Assembly (NCBI GenBank): GCA_019828595.1
Contig: JAHQRK010000020.1
Span: 124,001-188,000, forward strand
DNA: 64,000 bases
From: Aphanomyces cochlioides
Lineage: Eukaryota; Oomycota; Saprolegniomycetes; Saprolegniales; Verrucalvaceae
Direction of reading: 5' to 3'
A program made the translations under genes and the position numbers. The notes beneath the pieces are model-generated. The model worked only from the letters and a program-made list of their open reading frames with translations. It did not search any database and was not told where the DNA came from. Positions 50,844 to 61,572 of this stretch are shown here, in pieces. The number at the start of each line of letters is the position of its first letter. The stretch's first letter is position 1.

Positions 50844-52452
50844 CTACCTCTGTTCCACAATTCATGTTATCAGTTACAGCTCATCCCTTATCGCTGCGAT
50901 TGGCTAAAAAGTAGTGGTTCTGGAAGCTAACAATGAGCTGAATCCAGGTGTATTTTTATCCAAATTTTATGAGTCAGTTTGCAAAACTTGTGGGTCTTCG
51001 TATGACTGACAATACAAAACGCAAGTGTAACCTACGCGACGACGAGCGAGTCGCTCTATATTGTGTCCTATTCCGAGGAAGCTCAAGTGGTGGGAATTTA
51101 CATCGAGAACTGGTTGAATCGGCATGCGCCAAGTTCAAAGTGAGTCGTATGACGTGCTACCGAGTGTGGAAGCGTGGCCAAGCCTCCATGCAAGATCACG
51201 GAGCATTGGATGTGAGAGCACGTGGCAAGGGCAACGCTGGTCGCAAGCCAAAGCGGACACAACAAGAGGTCGAACAAGCCATCAAAGGCGAGGAACTTTG
51301 GCAACGTCAAACTTATCGAACAATGTCAAAAGCGACAGGAATTTCAACTACTGTTCTGTGGCACTACGTTGCAACGAAATGGATCACGCCGCGATCAAGC
51401 TACACAAGACCATTGCTGAGCAATCAACACAAGAAAGATCGTGTCGTCTACTGCAAGAGGTACGTAGAGCCCCTTCTCGACGACATGTACGACTGCGTTC
51501 ATGTCAACGAGAAATGGTTCTACGTTACAAGAACCAAGATGAGATTTTACTTATGGCCCGATGAAGAATTGCCTCATCGTTGCATCGAAAACAAGGGTCA
51601 CCTTGAGAAAGTGATGTTTCTCTACGCTGTTGCAAGACCACGAGAAGGCTGGGATGGGAAGGTTGGATGCTGGGAGATCACGGACATTGTCACGACGAAG
51701 CGCACAAGCAAGAATCGGCCTTCAGGGACTCAGTTGGCTGTGCCGACAACGATCAACCGTGAGAAATACAGGTCGATGTTGTTGCTGCAAGTATTACCTG
51801 CGATCAAACGTTGCTGGATATGGCCTCGTGGAGTTGCTGTCGGTACGATTTGGATCCAACAAGACAACGCAAGATCGCATGTCTTGCCAAATGATTCGCT
51901 GGTTCTTGCCACCGGCAACGAAGGTCCTTGGGATATCCGATTGAGGAACCAGCCAGCCAAGTCTCCGGATCTCAACGTGCTTGATTTGGGCTTTTTTAAC
52001 TCTATTCAAAGCCTTCAACACAAGAAGGAATGCCGCAATACCGAAGAATTGATGCTTGCTGTCAAGGATGCCTTCAATGAATTGGATCCTGCCACCTTAA
52101 CCAAAACCTTCAAGACTCTTCAGCGCGTCATGAAGATTGTGATTGAAGTGAATGGATCCAATTCATTCAAGATTCCTCGAAGCAAGCATCAAGTCAATGA
52201 AGAAGATCAAGTCACTCTCCAGCTGCTGGACCTTCGCCTTGAAGAAGAAGAACGATTGAGCCAGTTATGCGACCTCTTTGAAAGTTGTGATGTCTAGTTG
52301 ACCCATGATAACATGCAGTAGCTCGTCGTACCTGGTTCGGTCGAGTTTGATTTTATTTTATTTTCAGATTCGATGGGTGTTGATGGGATACTGAACATCA
52401 TATATTTCAAATTGTTGAGTTTCTAATAACATGAATTGTGGAACAGAGGTAG
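50844..52452. mobile_element. Mariner/Tc1-type transposon, copy 2
   Basis: Perfect ~27-bp inverted ends beginning CTACCTCTGTTCCACAATTC, flanked by TA (50842-50843, 52453-52454). Carries one intact-frame transposase. Confidence 0.9.
50969..52297 (+). CDS. Mariner transposase, copy 2, first catalytic Asp replaced by Asn
   Basis: 442 residues from ATG 50969 (51002 is an alternative). N-terminal helix-turn-helix pair; RGKGNAGRKPKR linker resembling the GRPR motif region. The catalytic motifs are VHVNEKWF, WIQQDNARSH and KSPDLNVLDLGFF. The two other copies in this window read VHLDEKWF at the first motif, so the first metal-binding Asp has become Asn here. The frame is open throughout, yet this protein should be catalytically dead. 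A C-terminal acidic extension (DLRLEEEERLSQLCDLFE) is absent from copies 1 and 3. Confidence 0.8.
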   Translation: MSQFAKLVGLRMTDNTKRKCNLRDDERVALYCVLFRGSSSGGNLHRELVESACAKFKVSRMTCYRVWKRGQASMQDHGALDVRARGKGNAGRKPKRTQQEVEQAIKGEELWQRQTYRTMSKATGISTTVLWHYVATKWITPRSSYTRPLLSNQHKKDRVVYCKRYVEPLLDDMYDCVHVNEKWFYVTRTKMRFYLWPDEELPHRCIENKGHLEKVMFLYAVARPREGWDGKVGCWEITDIVTTKRTSKNRPSGTQLAVPTTINREKYRSMLLLQVLPAIKRCWIWPRGVAVGTIWIQQDNARSHVLPNDSLVLATGNEGPWDIRLRNQPAKSPDLNVLDLGFFNSIQSLQHKKECRNTEELMLAVKDAFNELDPATLTKTFKTLQRVMKIVIEVNGSNSFKIPRSKHQVNEEDQVTLQLLDLRLEEEERLSQLCDLFESCDV

Positions 52453-52454
52453 TA

Positions 52455-53089
52455 TTTGTTTAAATGCATTATTGTCTTTTTCACTGAAATTTGTATTTTT
52501 GACAAAAAATTGAAATATTCTCAAATACTATTCAGGTATAGTGAGTTCAAGTGTAATATGAAAGTACATTCAATAAAGTAAAGTTTTGAATGTGTGTTTT
52601 TTGTGTGTTTTTGTGAAGAAGACAAATACTCGATTCTGATTGGCTATAGATTTCGAATAGATTTGGAAAAATAGATACATTTTTCACCCCGCTCACAATT
52701 TAGAGTGTATGTACATGTATTGTCAATTTCATTCGAAATTGTGAGGGGGGCCCGAGATATATCGATTTTTCAAATCGATCTGCAAATCGCTCAGCCAATC
52801 AGAATCGAATATTTACCAAATTCACACAAAATACACCCAGACACACGTGTAATTAATTTGGGACGTTTGCCATACTTTCCATTTATACTTGACATCAGTA
52901 TGATCGAATCGATTTGGAATAGAATTCGATTTTGGTAAAAAATACAAATTTGGGTGAAAAAGACAATAACAATATTAATAAAATAAAAAAAAGTATTGAA
53001 ACACATTTATTAATAAATATTCAATCGATTTCGAGATTTGTTTAACACTAAATACCAACACTGTCACTCTCTCACTCAAGCTTTTTTTC
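52455..53089. other. AT-rich spacer with an imperfect inverted repeat (possible MITE)
   Basis: Left arm about 52590-52645 and right arm about 52794-52847 share CGATTCTGATTGGCT in opposite orientation and GTGTGTTTT-rich flanks. The interval looks like a ~260-bp non-autonomous element; duplicated target not resolved. No gene. Confidence 0.4.
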
Positions 53090-53784
53090 GGCCGTGTTTG
53101 CATCTGGCTTGTCTCCATGACGGTGGAAATCATCGCAGCGACGGTGGTGCAATACTCGCACTATGACAACTTGTGGATTCTTTGAGCCCGAGATTGCTTT
53201 GTGTCAAGTTCGTCTTTGTTTCTGGTCCAAGCGTGGCGACATGGGATGCTTCCTTGTACACTGGATACAACACCACGGCCAAAGACAAGGAAGTCAAGCT
53301 GTGACGTCACTTCCAGTCGGATCTACGGCGTAAATGGGACTTGTGACGCTTGGAATTCAAAGAAGTCTTCCGTGCAATGAAAAGGACTGCGGTACGTATT
53401 TCCATCGATCCTAGTCATGGAACGGTCTAAGAGGTGCGTTTCTGACAGCAAAGTTAGCCTTCCTTGTTGATCAAATTACCCCTTGAGTTCTATCTTCACT
53501 GCTGGTTTACTCGCTGACTTCATGTCGTGTCAGCGGAGATTCACTGACTGAACCCGATGAACGAGATCGACAGGTATCGACCCGAGACGCTCGTCTGTCA
53601 TAACGTGTAACGCACTCCAAGACAATCGAAACCTGTTCCAAAGATGGCTGTCTCGCTCAAACTGGACGTTCCAAGGCACAATCTTGGCGTCCGCCAATGT
53701 GTGGCGACGCTGCCTTGGAATTCGTCCTCGCTGCACTCATACACGGACGATTTGATCTTTATCCCGGGTCCTGTCTGCTATGTA

Positions 53785-55430
53785 CTACTCTGTTCCACTT
53801 TACTGTGGCCAAACACCTTTGGAGCGACCCTAAAAATCGATATCTTGATAAAAAGAAAGCAGTAATATGTCATTAGAAAGTGCATTAAAAAATAGAGGTT
53901 TCCTACAATTGACTGCAGACATAAAAACGATGATTTGAAGGGGAAATCGCCTCGTTTAGAGAAAGTCATTGTCCAAGTCATTCCACCATGTCAACAGAAG
54001 TCTTAAACGGAGCCATCAAGTCCAGAGAGCTCAACAACGACGACAAGATGGCCGTTGGCGGTTCTTACAGCAGTGGGTGGTTAATGGTAAGCCCAAGCAA
54101 GGGGCATTTGTCATGGCATCCCAACATTTTGGGTATCACAGAAAGACAATCTCCAAAGTGTGGCGTGGCTTCACGATGGGCGACATGCAAAACAAGAAGG
54201 CGGGACGTGTCGGGAGAAAAGAAATCAACACTGCCGCTGCTGTAGACGCAAAGGTGAGAGCGCTTAAACTACCCCAGCGCACCTGTCTGCGCGATATTTC
54301 TGCTGCCACCGGCCTCTCTTTGAGCGTGCTTCATGGTGGCATCAAAGCAGCCGTCATCAAACGAACAACCACCAGGCTGAAACCTCTCTTGACGGACAAA
54401 AACAAACTCGAGCGTTTGGAGTTCTGCCTTAACCATGTTAACTCAGCAGTCACCGACCCCAATGGGAACCATCCATTCCAGCCAATGATGCAAATCGTCC
54501 ATTTAGACGAAAAATGGTTCAACGCTGAGGTCGACAAAAGAGTGGTTTACTTGTGCTAAGGCGAAGAAGCACCAAAGCGCTCATGCAAAAGCAAACGCTT
54601 CATAACAAAGGTTATGTTTCTTGCTGCCGTCTCTGAGCCTTGCTGGGACTATGAGCGCAATTGTTACTTCGATGGACGACTTGGGATTTGGCCCTTCATT
54701 GAGACAGTCCCGGCCAAGCGCAACTCAAGAAATCGTCCCGCGGGCACCCTCGAAACAAAATGTGTCAGTGTTGATGCGGCGCTATATGAAGAATTTGTTC
54801 TGCAAAAGGTGATCCCTGCCATTCGTGAAAAGTTTCCTCACAAGACTGTGTGGTTGCAACAAGACAATGCTTCTCCACATCGACGGATTAATGAAGTTGC
54901 GCTACTCAATCAATCTACCGATGGCTGGAAGTTTCACTTGCTGCGACAGCCTCCCAACAGTCCGGACTTGAACGTCCTGGAGCTTGGCTTCTTTAGTGCG
55001 ATTCAAAATCTGCAACACAAGACGTTCAGCAAGTCGATTGACGAAGTTGTGACCGCAACGTTGAATGCTTTTGTCAATCTCAAGCCCGGCAAATTGAGTG
55101 ATGTCTTTCACACTCTGCGAGGTGTGATGTGTCTAGTCATTGAACTGAGCGGAGACAACAGATACAAACTGCCTCATTTGCGAAAAGAAGCCATCAAAAG
55201 GCGTGGCGATGAATTGGAAGTGTCTTGTTCGTCTACTGCCTTCGCCTAGGGATGGAGAAACCACTGCGGTCTTCAAGAGAAGATTTGCCATGCAAATGCA
55301 GGGATTTTGTCCAATTAAGTTTCATTCAAGTTGTTTCATCCAATCATTTTCCTCTATTTTCTGATTTGGCCACAGTAAAGCGGAAAAGATGAAATTTTGG
55401 TTTGGCCACAGTAAATCAGAACGGAGGAAG
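53785..55430. mobile_element. Mariner/Tc1-type transposon, copy 3
   Basis: Ends CTACTCTGTTCCACTTTACT and its imperfect complement ending CGGAGGAAG, flanked by TA at 53783-53784 and 55431-55432. The right end carries a partial duplication of the subterminal TTTGGCCACAGTAAA sequence (near 55365 and 55400). Inserted in copy C of the six-TM family. Confidence 0.85.
53988..55249 (+). pseudogene. Mariner transposase, copy 3, frameshift and stop
   Basis: ATG 53988 (MSTEVLNGAIKSRELNNDDK) shifts frame near 54060 into RFLQQWVVNGKPKQ. It continues through IVHLDEKWF (first Asp) to TAA at 54557-54559. After the stop the same frame continues with GEEAPKRSCKSKRFITKVMF, WLQQDNASPH (second Asp), NSPDLNVLELGFF (third Asp) and ends at 55249. 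Catalytic acids are intact. Closer in sequence to copy 1 than to copy 2. Confidence 0.8.
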
Positions 55431-55967
55431 TACATCATGGCTGTCGGTCTATGCGTCATGAAGCAACTACTCAACTCCTTCCCCGCCTGGATTATGCGGC
55501 GATTTATCTCGCGGCGGTGGTTCTTCTCACGGGGGCGCCCACTCACCAAGGTCCAGCTTTGACTTCGCAGCGCTCCGCCGATCCATTCACGCTCTACCCG
55601 ACTTTGGTCGCCCCGATGGTCTCTTACTACTACCGCACGTCGCCGCACTTGGATTCGTATTTCTACATGGCGTATGCTGCTCTTGTGGCCATTTTCTTGC
55701 CTCCTCTGGCGACTCATGTTTGGCGGAACTACCGAGCGAGGAAGGGACTGCGCCGCGTCGGAAGTGATCTCTCCAAGTTGAAAATGCATCGCAGTTACTC
55801 GAGCTTGGACGTCGCCGTTGGGCTCGCTATTCGTTTCCCAGGCGGATTCATGGACACCACGCGCCTCTACGCACGGCAGCGACGCCCCAACGGACCGAAA
55901 TCAACCGTGTACAGCCTCGCCAATGGCGAGGACGGTTGTGTCATGCGCACGTCGTCCGTCTAACGTA

Positions 55968-56429
55968 AATCATCATGAGTGAGCATGGCATCGTGAGTGA
56001 GCACCAGTAGAAATTAAGGAGAAGAACCTCCATATTTCAATGTTTTTATTTATTCGGAAGCCGGATAAATGGCGCGCTTTCTGCAAACTCGGACTGTTGT
56101 TTCTTTTCTCCTCAAATTTATATCTCTCAAATTTAATGTTTCCATTGAATATGTATACCCTAAACCTTAATATCTCACCTTTATTTTGATACATTATTCA
56201 AGATTAAATTGTGTGCTCACTCACGATTCCCAAAAAGTAAGCAAAATGAAACTTTGGACAGCAATAAGGAGTCGTAATGGAGACTAAAATCGCTTACTTT
56301 TTGTCTGTTCTTTGAATTCCAAATTCAATCTTTCGTTTGCGACTTGAACTAGAAAAAAACTCGCAAAACTTATTGAAATACTTGCGCTTGAACTTTTCGG
56401 TTCCAAACTTGTGCTCACTCATGATGATT
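55968..56429. mobile_element. TA-flanked MITE (462 bp), itself containing a nested inverted repeat
   Basis: Ends AATCATCATGAGTGAGCA and the exact complement, flanked by TA at 55966-55967 and 56430-56431. Inside, a second inverted pair (ATCGTGAGTGAGCAC at 55990 and its complement ending 56227) shares the GTGAGTGAGCA core, so one element may have inserted into its relative. No coding sequence. Mariner-type TSD but different ends from the autonomous mariners here. Confidence 0.75.
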
Positions 56430-56622
56430 TACGTACCGTTGTTTTGCAGCTTACATGGTGGGTTCGTTCATCGACACGTCAGGTCCGATTCATTACTTCA
56501 AGCTTACCGACGATCAAACCATCGTCCAGACGCGCATCTGTCGGACCTTTCCTACACACTTCATTCGCGAGAGATCCTTCTGGACACTCCTCAGCACGTT
56601 ATCTCTGTCCGAACTTGAATGA

Positions 56623-58069
56623 TGTTTGGCGGATCGAAAGCTTGTGCAGTCCAACAACCGCACTACGCTTCAGCCAGAGTACGATCGTCACGTTCTTGTC
56701 TCTTCGGCACCCTTTAGCTTCCAGTAGTTGGGTGCTGGTCGCCCTGGCCCCCTTCTCGTCGGGGGTCATCCCTCAGTGGTTGCCACTGTGTCCATATCGA
56801 CTTGGTTGCACAAGGATTTGGAAAACGTCCATTCTGGCCACGTTGGATATTGCTGGCGTGGCCGACTCATCTTGGCTCACGGTGGATGAGTGGACTCGAC
56901 AGACAGGCTCGTGTGAGGGAGAGACTTGGTACAGTTCCTTGAGCTTTTTGCATAGCCAGGCGGTGGAACCTTGCGACGTTTTCGTGTCGCACCTACCGAC
57001 GAGTAGGTGCTCGTACTGTTTACCATGAGAGCTTCTGTGCGACGTTCCGTCCTTCAGCAATTCAATCCGACGTGCGAAAGCAGCGATTGCGAATTCCATC
57101 CGCACTCACCTCCAAGTCGTCTCTAGAGCTTGGATGAATCGCGCCGAGATGTCAACGTGCAAATGAAGAGAGACTCGCATCGTCGTGGCAGAGTCTGGTG
57201 GTGGCGTCGTTCGAATGACACTGGTATAGTCCGCCCTTCATAAAAGATAGCATCTTTGTTGCGACAAAGGTCTCACGGTCTGACTCGTCGTCATATGCCC
57301 ACAGTGAATCTTCAACGTCCACTCAATCTTGCATCTCTCCGCCAAACTTTTTGGACTTTGGGATCAACCCCTTGCCGCCGTCGTTGATGTATAAACCACA
57401 GGCCATCTGCCGCCATTGTCACATGAGACAACAGCCATATTCAAGCTTCAAGACACCATTGAAAGAATCGATCACTCATAGCATATCCTGTCGACAGTCC
57501 CCTCAACAACCAGCTTCGTACTTTACCACGACTTGCTCGCCCAAACCATGGCGAGGAACGCTCCACGCGTCGAGGTTTGGAAGCTGATCTGTGTACTTTG
57601 TTGAGCTCCCATGCGTTGTTGTCCGTTCATGTCTTCTGCGACGTCTGCAAGTTTACTCTAACAGAGTTGGATCGCCGCACAAGTCCAAGAGCGCGACATG
57701 TGCCAAGTCACGACAAAGTCGACGTGGTCCTCTGCGACACCAGGAGGTGGATTTGTCTTTGGCTACGTCACACCAGCTGCATCCGCCCGCGTTGTTCGTC
57801 GAGAATTTGTCGTCTCCTGACGACAACAACGCCGTCGAGATGACAAAATCTACAACAACCCAACGCGAGATCTTGATTGCGTCGGTGAAATCGCTCCCTG
57901 AGGACGATTGGGACATGTGACCTTCAAAGTCGACGACATGTCTTTGAACTAGCAACGAAGTTTTCTCGTCAAGTTTCCATGTTGTGCAAGGCCGAAGTGT
58001 CCCATAGCTTGCATCTTGCTGGAAGTTGGATGCATCGACTCATTCTTGTATTTTGCTCCCACGACGACC
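56623..58069. other. 1.4-kb region without a firm gene; possible terminal exon ending at 57920
   Basis: A frame over about 57730-57920 has host-like codons and reads ALFVENLSSPDDNNAVEMTK to a stop after SLPEDDWDM, preceded by an AG acceptor-like site. It may be the last exon of a small gene, but no start or upstream exon was convincing. 56640-57300 has GC-rich, protein-like composition without a long frame and is probably decayed. Confidence 0.3.
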
Positions 58070-58495
58070 ATGATGTACTTTTCGCTCCATGCGCTCGAGA
58101 ACGCCAAGGCGGGGGCGAAATCCCAAGCCGACCACCCCGTCGTGACCGGCCAGTGGACGCCATTGGAACACAAACGCTTTCTCGCTGCCCTTGAAATCTA
58201 TCCCCGAGGGCCGTGGAAGCTCATTGCCAAGCATGTTGGCACGCGAACTGCCCGCCAAGCCCAAACACATGCTCAAAAGTACCGCGAGAAGATGTTTCGC
58301 CAAGCCAGAGGGCTCAAGAAGATCCACAAGAAGAGATCCCCCGTCGCTGTCCAGGAATGCAAGATCGTCTCGACTGACATGGCCACCGTCGAAGACAGCA
58401 TGGACTACCTCGTCGACCTCGTCATGAAGGAAGAGCAATGGCCCGCGACGGCCAACAACCAACTCCCGCCACCTCTCTCTGTCTTTGAATTGTAG
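58070..58495 (+). CDS. Single-repeat Myb-like protein, SHAQKYF class
   Basis: 141 residues from ATG 58070 (a second ATG follows immediately). Residues 27-74 form one Myb/SANT repeat GQWTPLEHKRFLAALEIY ... GPWKLIAKHVGTRT, ending with THAQKYREK, the oomycete variant of the SHAQKYF signature. The rest is basic (KKIHKKRSP) then acidic (EDSMDYLVDLVMKEEQW). Single-repeat Mybs of this class are DNA-binding regulators; in oomycetes related Mybs act in sporulation, but a role here is inference. The gap 58496-58874 to the next gene holds nothing recognised. Confidence 0.8.
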   Translation: MMYFSLHALENAKAGAKSQADHPVVTGQWTPLEHKRFLAALEIYPRGPWKLIAKHVGTRTARQAQTHAQKYREKMFRQARGLKKIHKKRSPVAVQECKIVSTDMATVEDSMDYLVDLVMKEEQWPATANNQLPPPLSVFEL

Positions 58496-58874
58496 CCGTC
58501 CCGGCCACGTATTGGTGTCCAACTGAGTCGAGTCATCCTGTATCTGTTCTCCCAAGCGATGCGTCAGCGCAACGACCACTACGCACCAATGCTTCCTGTA
58601 AGCTCGACCGTCCACGAGCTCTCCAACACGGACAACGTTTTGCCCACCGCTCATTTGTCTTGTTGTTTCTTTAGCTGGCAGGTTGGACAACTCGACAGGC
58701 CAAGCCACAGCACGGGTTGCGTCGAGAGCGTCCAAGACACGACGACCCAGCGTAGATTGCCTCAGAGTTCAAAGTCTAATACAGTCATGAGCATGGCGGT
58801 CAGGAGGCGGCGATGGAGCGGTAGCCATTCAAGTTGTCGGTGAACTTGGGAGACTACGAGTGAGGAAATTGGCG

Positions 58875-59915
58875 CTAGGGCCATGACTCGTTCCGCTGCA
58901 GCGCCACGACGCGATGTATGCCTTGGAGGTCGGGAATGATGGAGCGGTTGAGCTTGCCGCTCTGTCCAAAGTGTCCTGACGAGGTGTACATCGCGACAAC
59001 ATCTCGGGCTTGCTTGAACCCGACTTCAAAGAGAACGTGGCCTCCTGGACGAACGAGCGTTTGAAGCGACTGGACCAGCTGCTTGTACATGTCCAAGCCG
59101 TTGTCGTCGGCAAACAGCGCGACGTGCGGCTCATATTCCACGACTAAACAGAGCCTTGCATGGGTTTCTATGAGAGGGAACTTACCGTGTGTGTCCATGA
59201 CGTCAAGTTCATCCTGCGCAATGTAAGGCGGGTTGCAAAGCACGAGATCAAATCCATCGCCTGCCCAGCTCTTGATGTCGTCGGTGTTGCTGAGACGCCT
59301 CATGTCCTGCTGGACAAAGGTTGCTCGGGAGGCGAGATTGTGCGCGACGGCATTTTCGCGGGCGACGGCTAATGCCGCCGACGACACGTCCAACGCAACT
59401 CCACTTGCTTGAGGAAACATCGTGAGAGTTGTGACGAGTAAGCAGCCAGTGCCAGTGCCAAGGTCCAACACGCGCAATGGAGCGTCCGTGTCTTGCAACC
59501 CCTATCAGCAAGACGCCTCAGTACGCTCCTGATGCGATCGATCCTACTAGGGAGAGTTCGATGAGCATTTCCGTCTCTGGGCGTGGAATCAACGTGTCAC
59601 TTGTCACTTTGAACGACAGCGACCAGAACTCCTTGACGCCTAGGACGTACGCCAGCGGCTCGCCTTGCAGTCTTCGGGATGCCATGGCCTCGACCTCGGC
59701 TGTCGTTTGTGGCGCAAGCTACAGACAACAAGCATGAGAGGCGGACAACCGAGGCTGGAGGTTCGTACATCTCGGTCAGGATGCAAATAGAGCGTTTCCC
59801 GCGGAATTGGCGGCTTGTGTGCATGCGAGAGAATCGCGTTCGCTTCGTTCGCCGCGATGCCGAGACGAAGGAGACGCTGACGGGTCTCCCTTATCGTGGA
59901 CATCCACCGCCGCAT
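58875..59915 (-). CDS. HEMK1: PrmC/HemK-type release-factor glutamine methyltransferase
   Basis: Four exons: 59915-59769, 59718-59548, 59501-59186, 59143-58875; introns 50, 46 and 42 nt; 300 residues. Family blocks: GEPLAYVLGVKEFWSLSFKV, LIPRPETEMLIE, the SAM-binding LDLGTGTGCLL, and the catalytic NPPY in LVLCNPPYIAQDELDVMD. HVVEYEPHVALFADDNGL only reads correctly after removal of the 42-nt intron. The enzyme methylates the Gln of the GGQ motif of class I release factors. The presence of LIPRPETE and the FEPHxALF-like block favours the organellar/bacterial PrmC type over the eukaryotic cytosolic N6AMT1. A mitochondrial location is likely though no clear presequence is seen (N-terminus MRRWMSTIRETRQRLLRLG is basic). 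Confidence 0.88.
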
Positions 59916-60018
59916 CTTTATTGGTTGATAATGGTTGGTGATCTTGTGTCGTCGTGGCAGGAGCGCCACGACGCAGGCAGTCAGGACACCGGCAATGGTA
60001 TGGACTTAGATATTTTCA

Positions 60019-61572
60019 TTAGAGGGTTGCGTTTTGGAAGAAACTGTTGATGATGGCGAGGCCGACGCGGGGCTGGTCGACCGGCACCGTGTGTCCGGAG
60101 TTGAAGACCCGGACAAACGTAAGTCCAGCAGCCGATCGGACTTCGCCGGCGTTGTGTCCGTCGACTTGTAGCGGAGTGACGGAGGCCGCGTTGTACGCAT
60201 CATGGCCAGACCACTGCAGTTTCTTGGCCCACGCATCGTTGCCCTTCCAGTCGCAGACCAAGTCGGTGTCGCCGGCGAACAAAAGCACGCGGACGTTCGC
60301 AGCGAGGATGTCGGGGACGAAATGCACGGCGGACTTGCCATTGTCGACGGCAAATTCGCGGTTGACCGTCGCGTTGTTCCACCGAAAGGTCTTGTTGACG
60401 CCCAGCAAGCTCTGTGTGGTGTTGAGGTTCAAATACGCTTCCGTCTTGATCATGCCTTCGTCGGCGCACGTTGGTCCCGTGCAGACCACGCGGACGTCGT
60501 ACGGACTTCGCGTCGGATTCGTAATCAGCGGCACCAAGACCTTCCCAAGCGCCGGCGTGATGGCTAGACATGCTTGGGACTCGGCAGGATCTTGGCACGC
60601 TTGGACAATGCCCGCCAAGACGGCGGCATCCTGTTTCATTTGTTTCAGTTCGTCTGGCGTCACCAACGTGATGTTGTACTCGTCGCGGATCGATTCCACC
60701 ATGTCGACGACGCCTGGGAATTGAACAACCGTGTCGGTGCAGCCATTGCCGATGGCGATTCCGGCCAAGTTGATTCGAAGCGTGTCGTTCGCGAGCGGTA
60801 TCTTCTGCTGGTTGACGATGTAGTTGGCCGCAGCTGGGACGTAATGGCCGCCGTAGCTCTGTCCTGTAATGAACAACTCATGCGACTGGAACTTGGAGTG
60901 GTTTTTCAGCCAGCCTTGGAGGAACGCATAGACATTCCGGCCGACGTCAACCTCATCACTGTCGTCGTCGGCGGCATCGCCATAGGAAAACCCAACGCCA
61001 ATGGGTTGGTCGAGCCAAATGACATTGGCATTGTTCGTCCACGAGTTTGGATTGTACGTCGTTCCATTCAAGTCGTCTCGGATCGTGCATGGTCCGTTCA
61101 CGTTGAACATGGCCCACGTGGACGACGAGCCAGGTCCACCTTCGAGCCACAAGACGAGTGGATCTGTCTCGGGGTTGCTCCGGGATTCAAAGAACGAGTA
61201 AAAGTAATGGCCATTGGCTTTGTGTGGCAGCTTCACGTAGCCGAATTCATGGGCCGCAGGATCGCAGTAGTACGAGCCATCGTCCATGATGGCCGTCGTG
61301 GCATTGTGTCGATATGTGTCTGTTGGCAGCGGTCGCGAGACGTTGTAGAAGAGGAGACCGGTGAGCGCCACTGCAGCCACAGCCCCTAGGATCGTCGCCA
61401 GTGGTCTCTCCTTCTTCGGCTGCTGCGTTGAAGTGACCAAAGGAGTGTCTTCCGTCGATGTCATGCTGGTCGGATCTGGCGAATTATGAAGTTGCAGGGA
61501 CTCAACTGCTGTCGGTCGCTGTCTCATCCAATCAGCAACGGTTGACTCGCACTCTCCAGTATTTTCTATCAT
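60019..61572 (-). CDS. Serine carboxypeptidase (peptidase S10), membrane-anchored
   Basis: 517 residues, single exon. A cytosolic N-terminus of ~55 residues precedes one hydrophobic segment (LATILGAVAAVALTGLLFY), giving a type II membrane protein. Catalytic triad: Ser in ITGQSYGGHY (about residue 239), Asp in FAGDTDLVCDW, His in SGHTVPVDQP (about 494). The oxyanion region WLEGGPGSSS is present. The nucleophile elbow is GQSYGG where GESYAG is usual; the Glu-to-Gln change touches the residue that lowers the pH optimum in the family. Several N-glycosylation sites support lumenal or extracellular localisation. An inner ATG (about 61464) would shorten the cytosolic tail by ~36 residues. Confidence 0.87.
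   Translation of the reverse strand: MIENTGECESTVADWMRQRPTAVESLQLHNSPDPTSMTSTEDTPLVTSTQQPKKERPLATILGAVAAVALTGLLFYNVSRPLPTDTYRHNATTAIMDDGSYYCDPAAHEFGYVKLPHKANGHYFYSFFESRSNPETDPLVLWLEGGPGSSSTWAMFNVNGPCTIRDDLNGTTYNPNSWTNNANVIWLDQPIGVGFSYGDAADDDSDEVDVGRNVYAFLQGWLKNHSKFQSHELFITGQSYGGHYVPAAANYIVNQQKIPLANDTLRINLAGIAIGNGCTDTVVQFPGVVDMVESIRDEYNITLVTPDELKQMKQDAAVLAGIVQACQDPAESQACLAITPALGKVLVPLITNPTRSPYDVRVVCTGPTCADEGMIKTEAYLNLNTTQSLLGVNKTFRWNNATVNREFAVDNGKSAVHFVPDILAANVRVLLFAGDTDLVCDWKGNDAWAKKLQWSGHDAYNAASVTPLQVDGHNAGEVRSAAGLTFVRVFNSGHTVPVDQPRVGLAIINSFFQNATL

Larger units (their letters stand above)
53090..56622 (+). pseudogene. Copy C of the six-TM family, carrying a mariner and a MITE
   Basis: The 5' part matches copy A TM1 (CIWLVSMTVEI) and the block GPSVATWDASLYTGYN near 53230-53270, then decays. 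Homology resumes at TLPWNSSSLHSYTDDLIFIPG (53710-53775) and breaks at the mariner (53785-55430). After it, IYLAAVVLLTGAPTHQGPAL, RTSPHLDSYFYMAY and DVAVGLAIRFPGGFMDTTR run to 55960. A MITE (55968-56429) interrupts again, and the tail FIDTSGPIHYFKLTDDQ ... STLSLSELE ends at TGA 56620-56622. Frameshifts are also present just after the mariner. Both insertions are clean relative to the copy A alignment. Confidence 0.85.
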
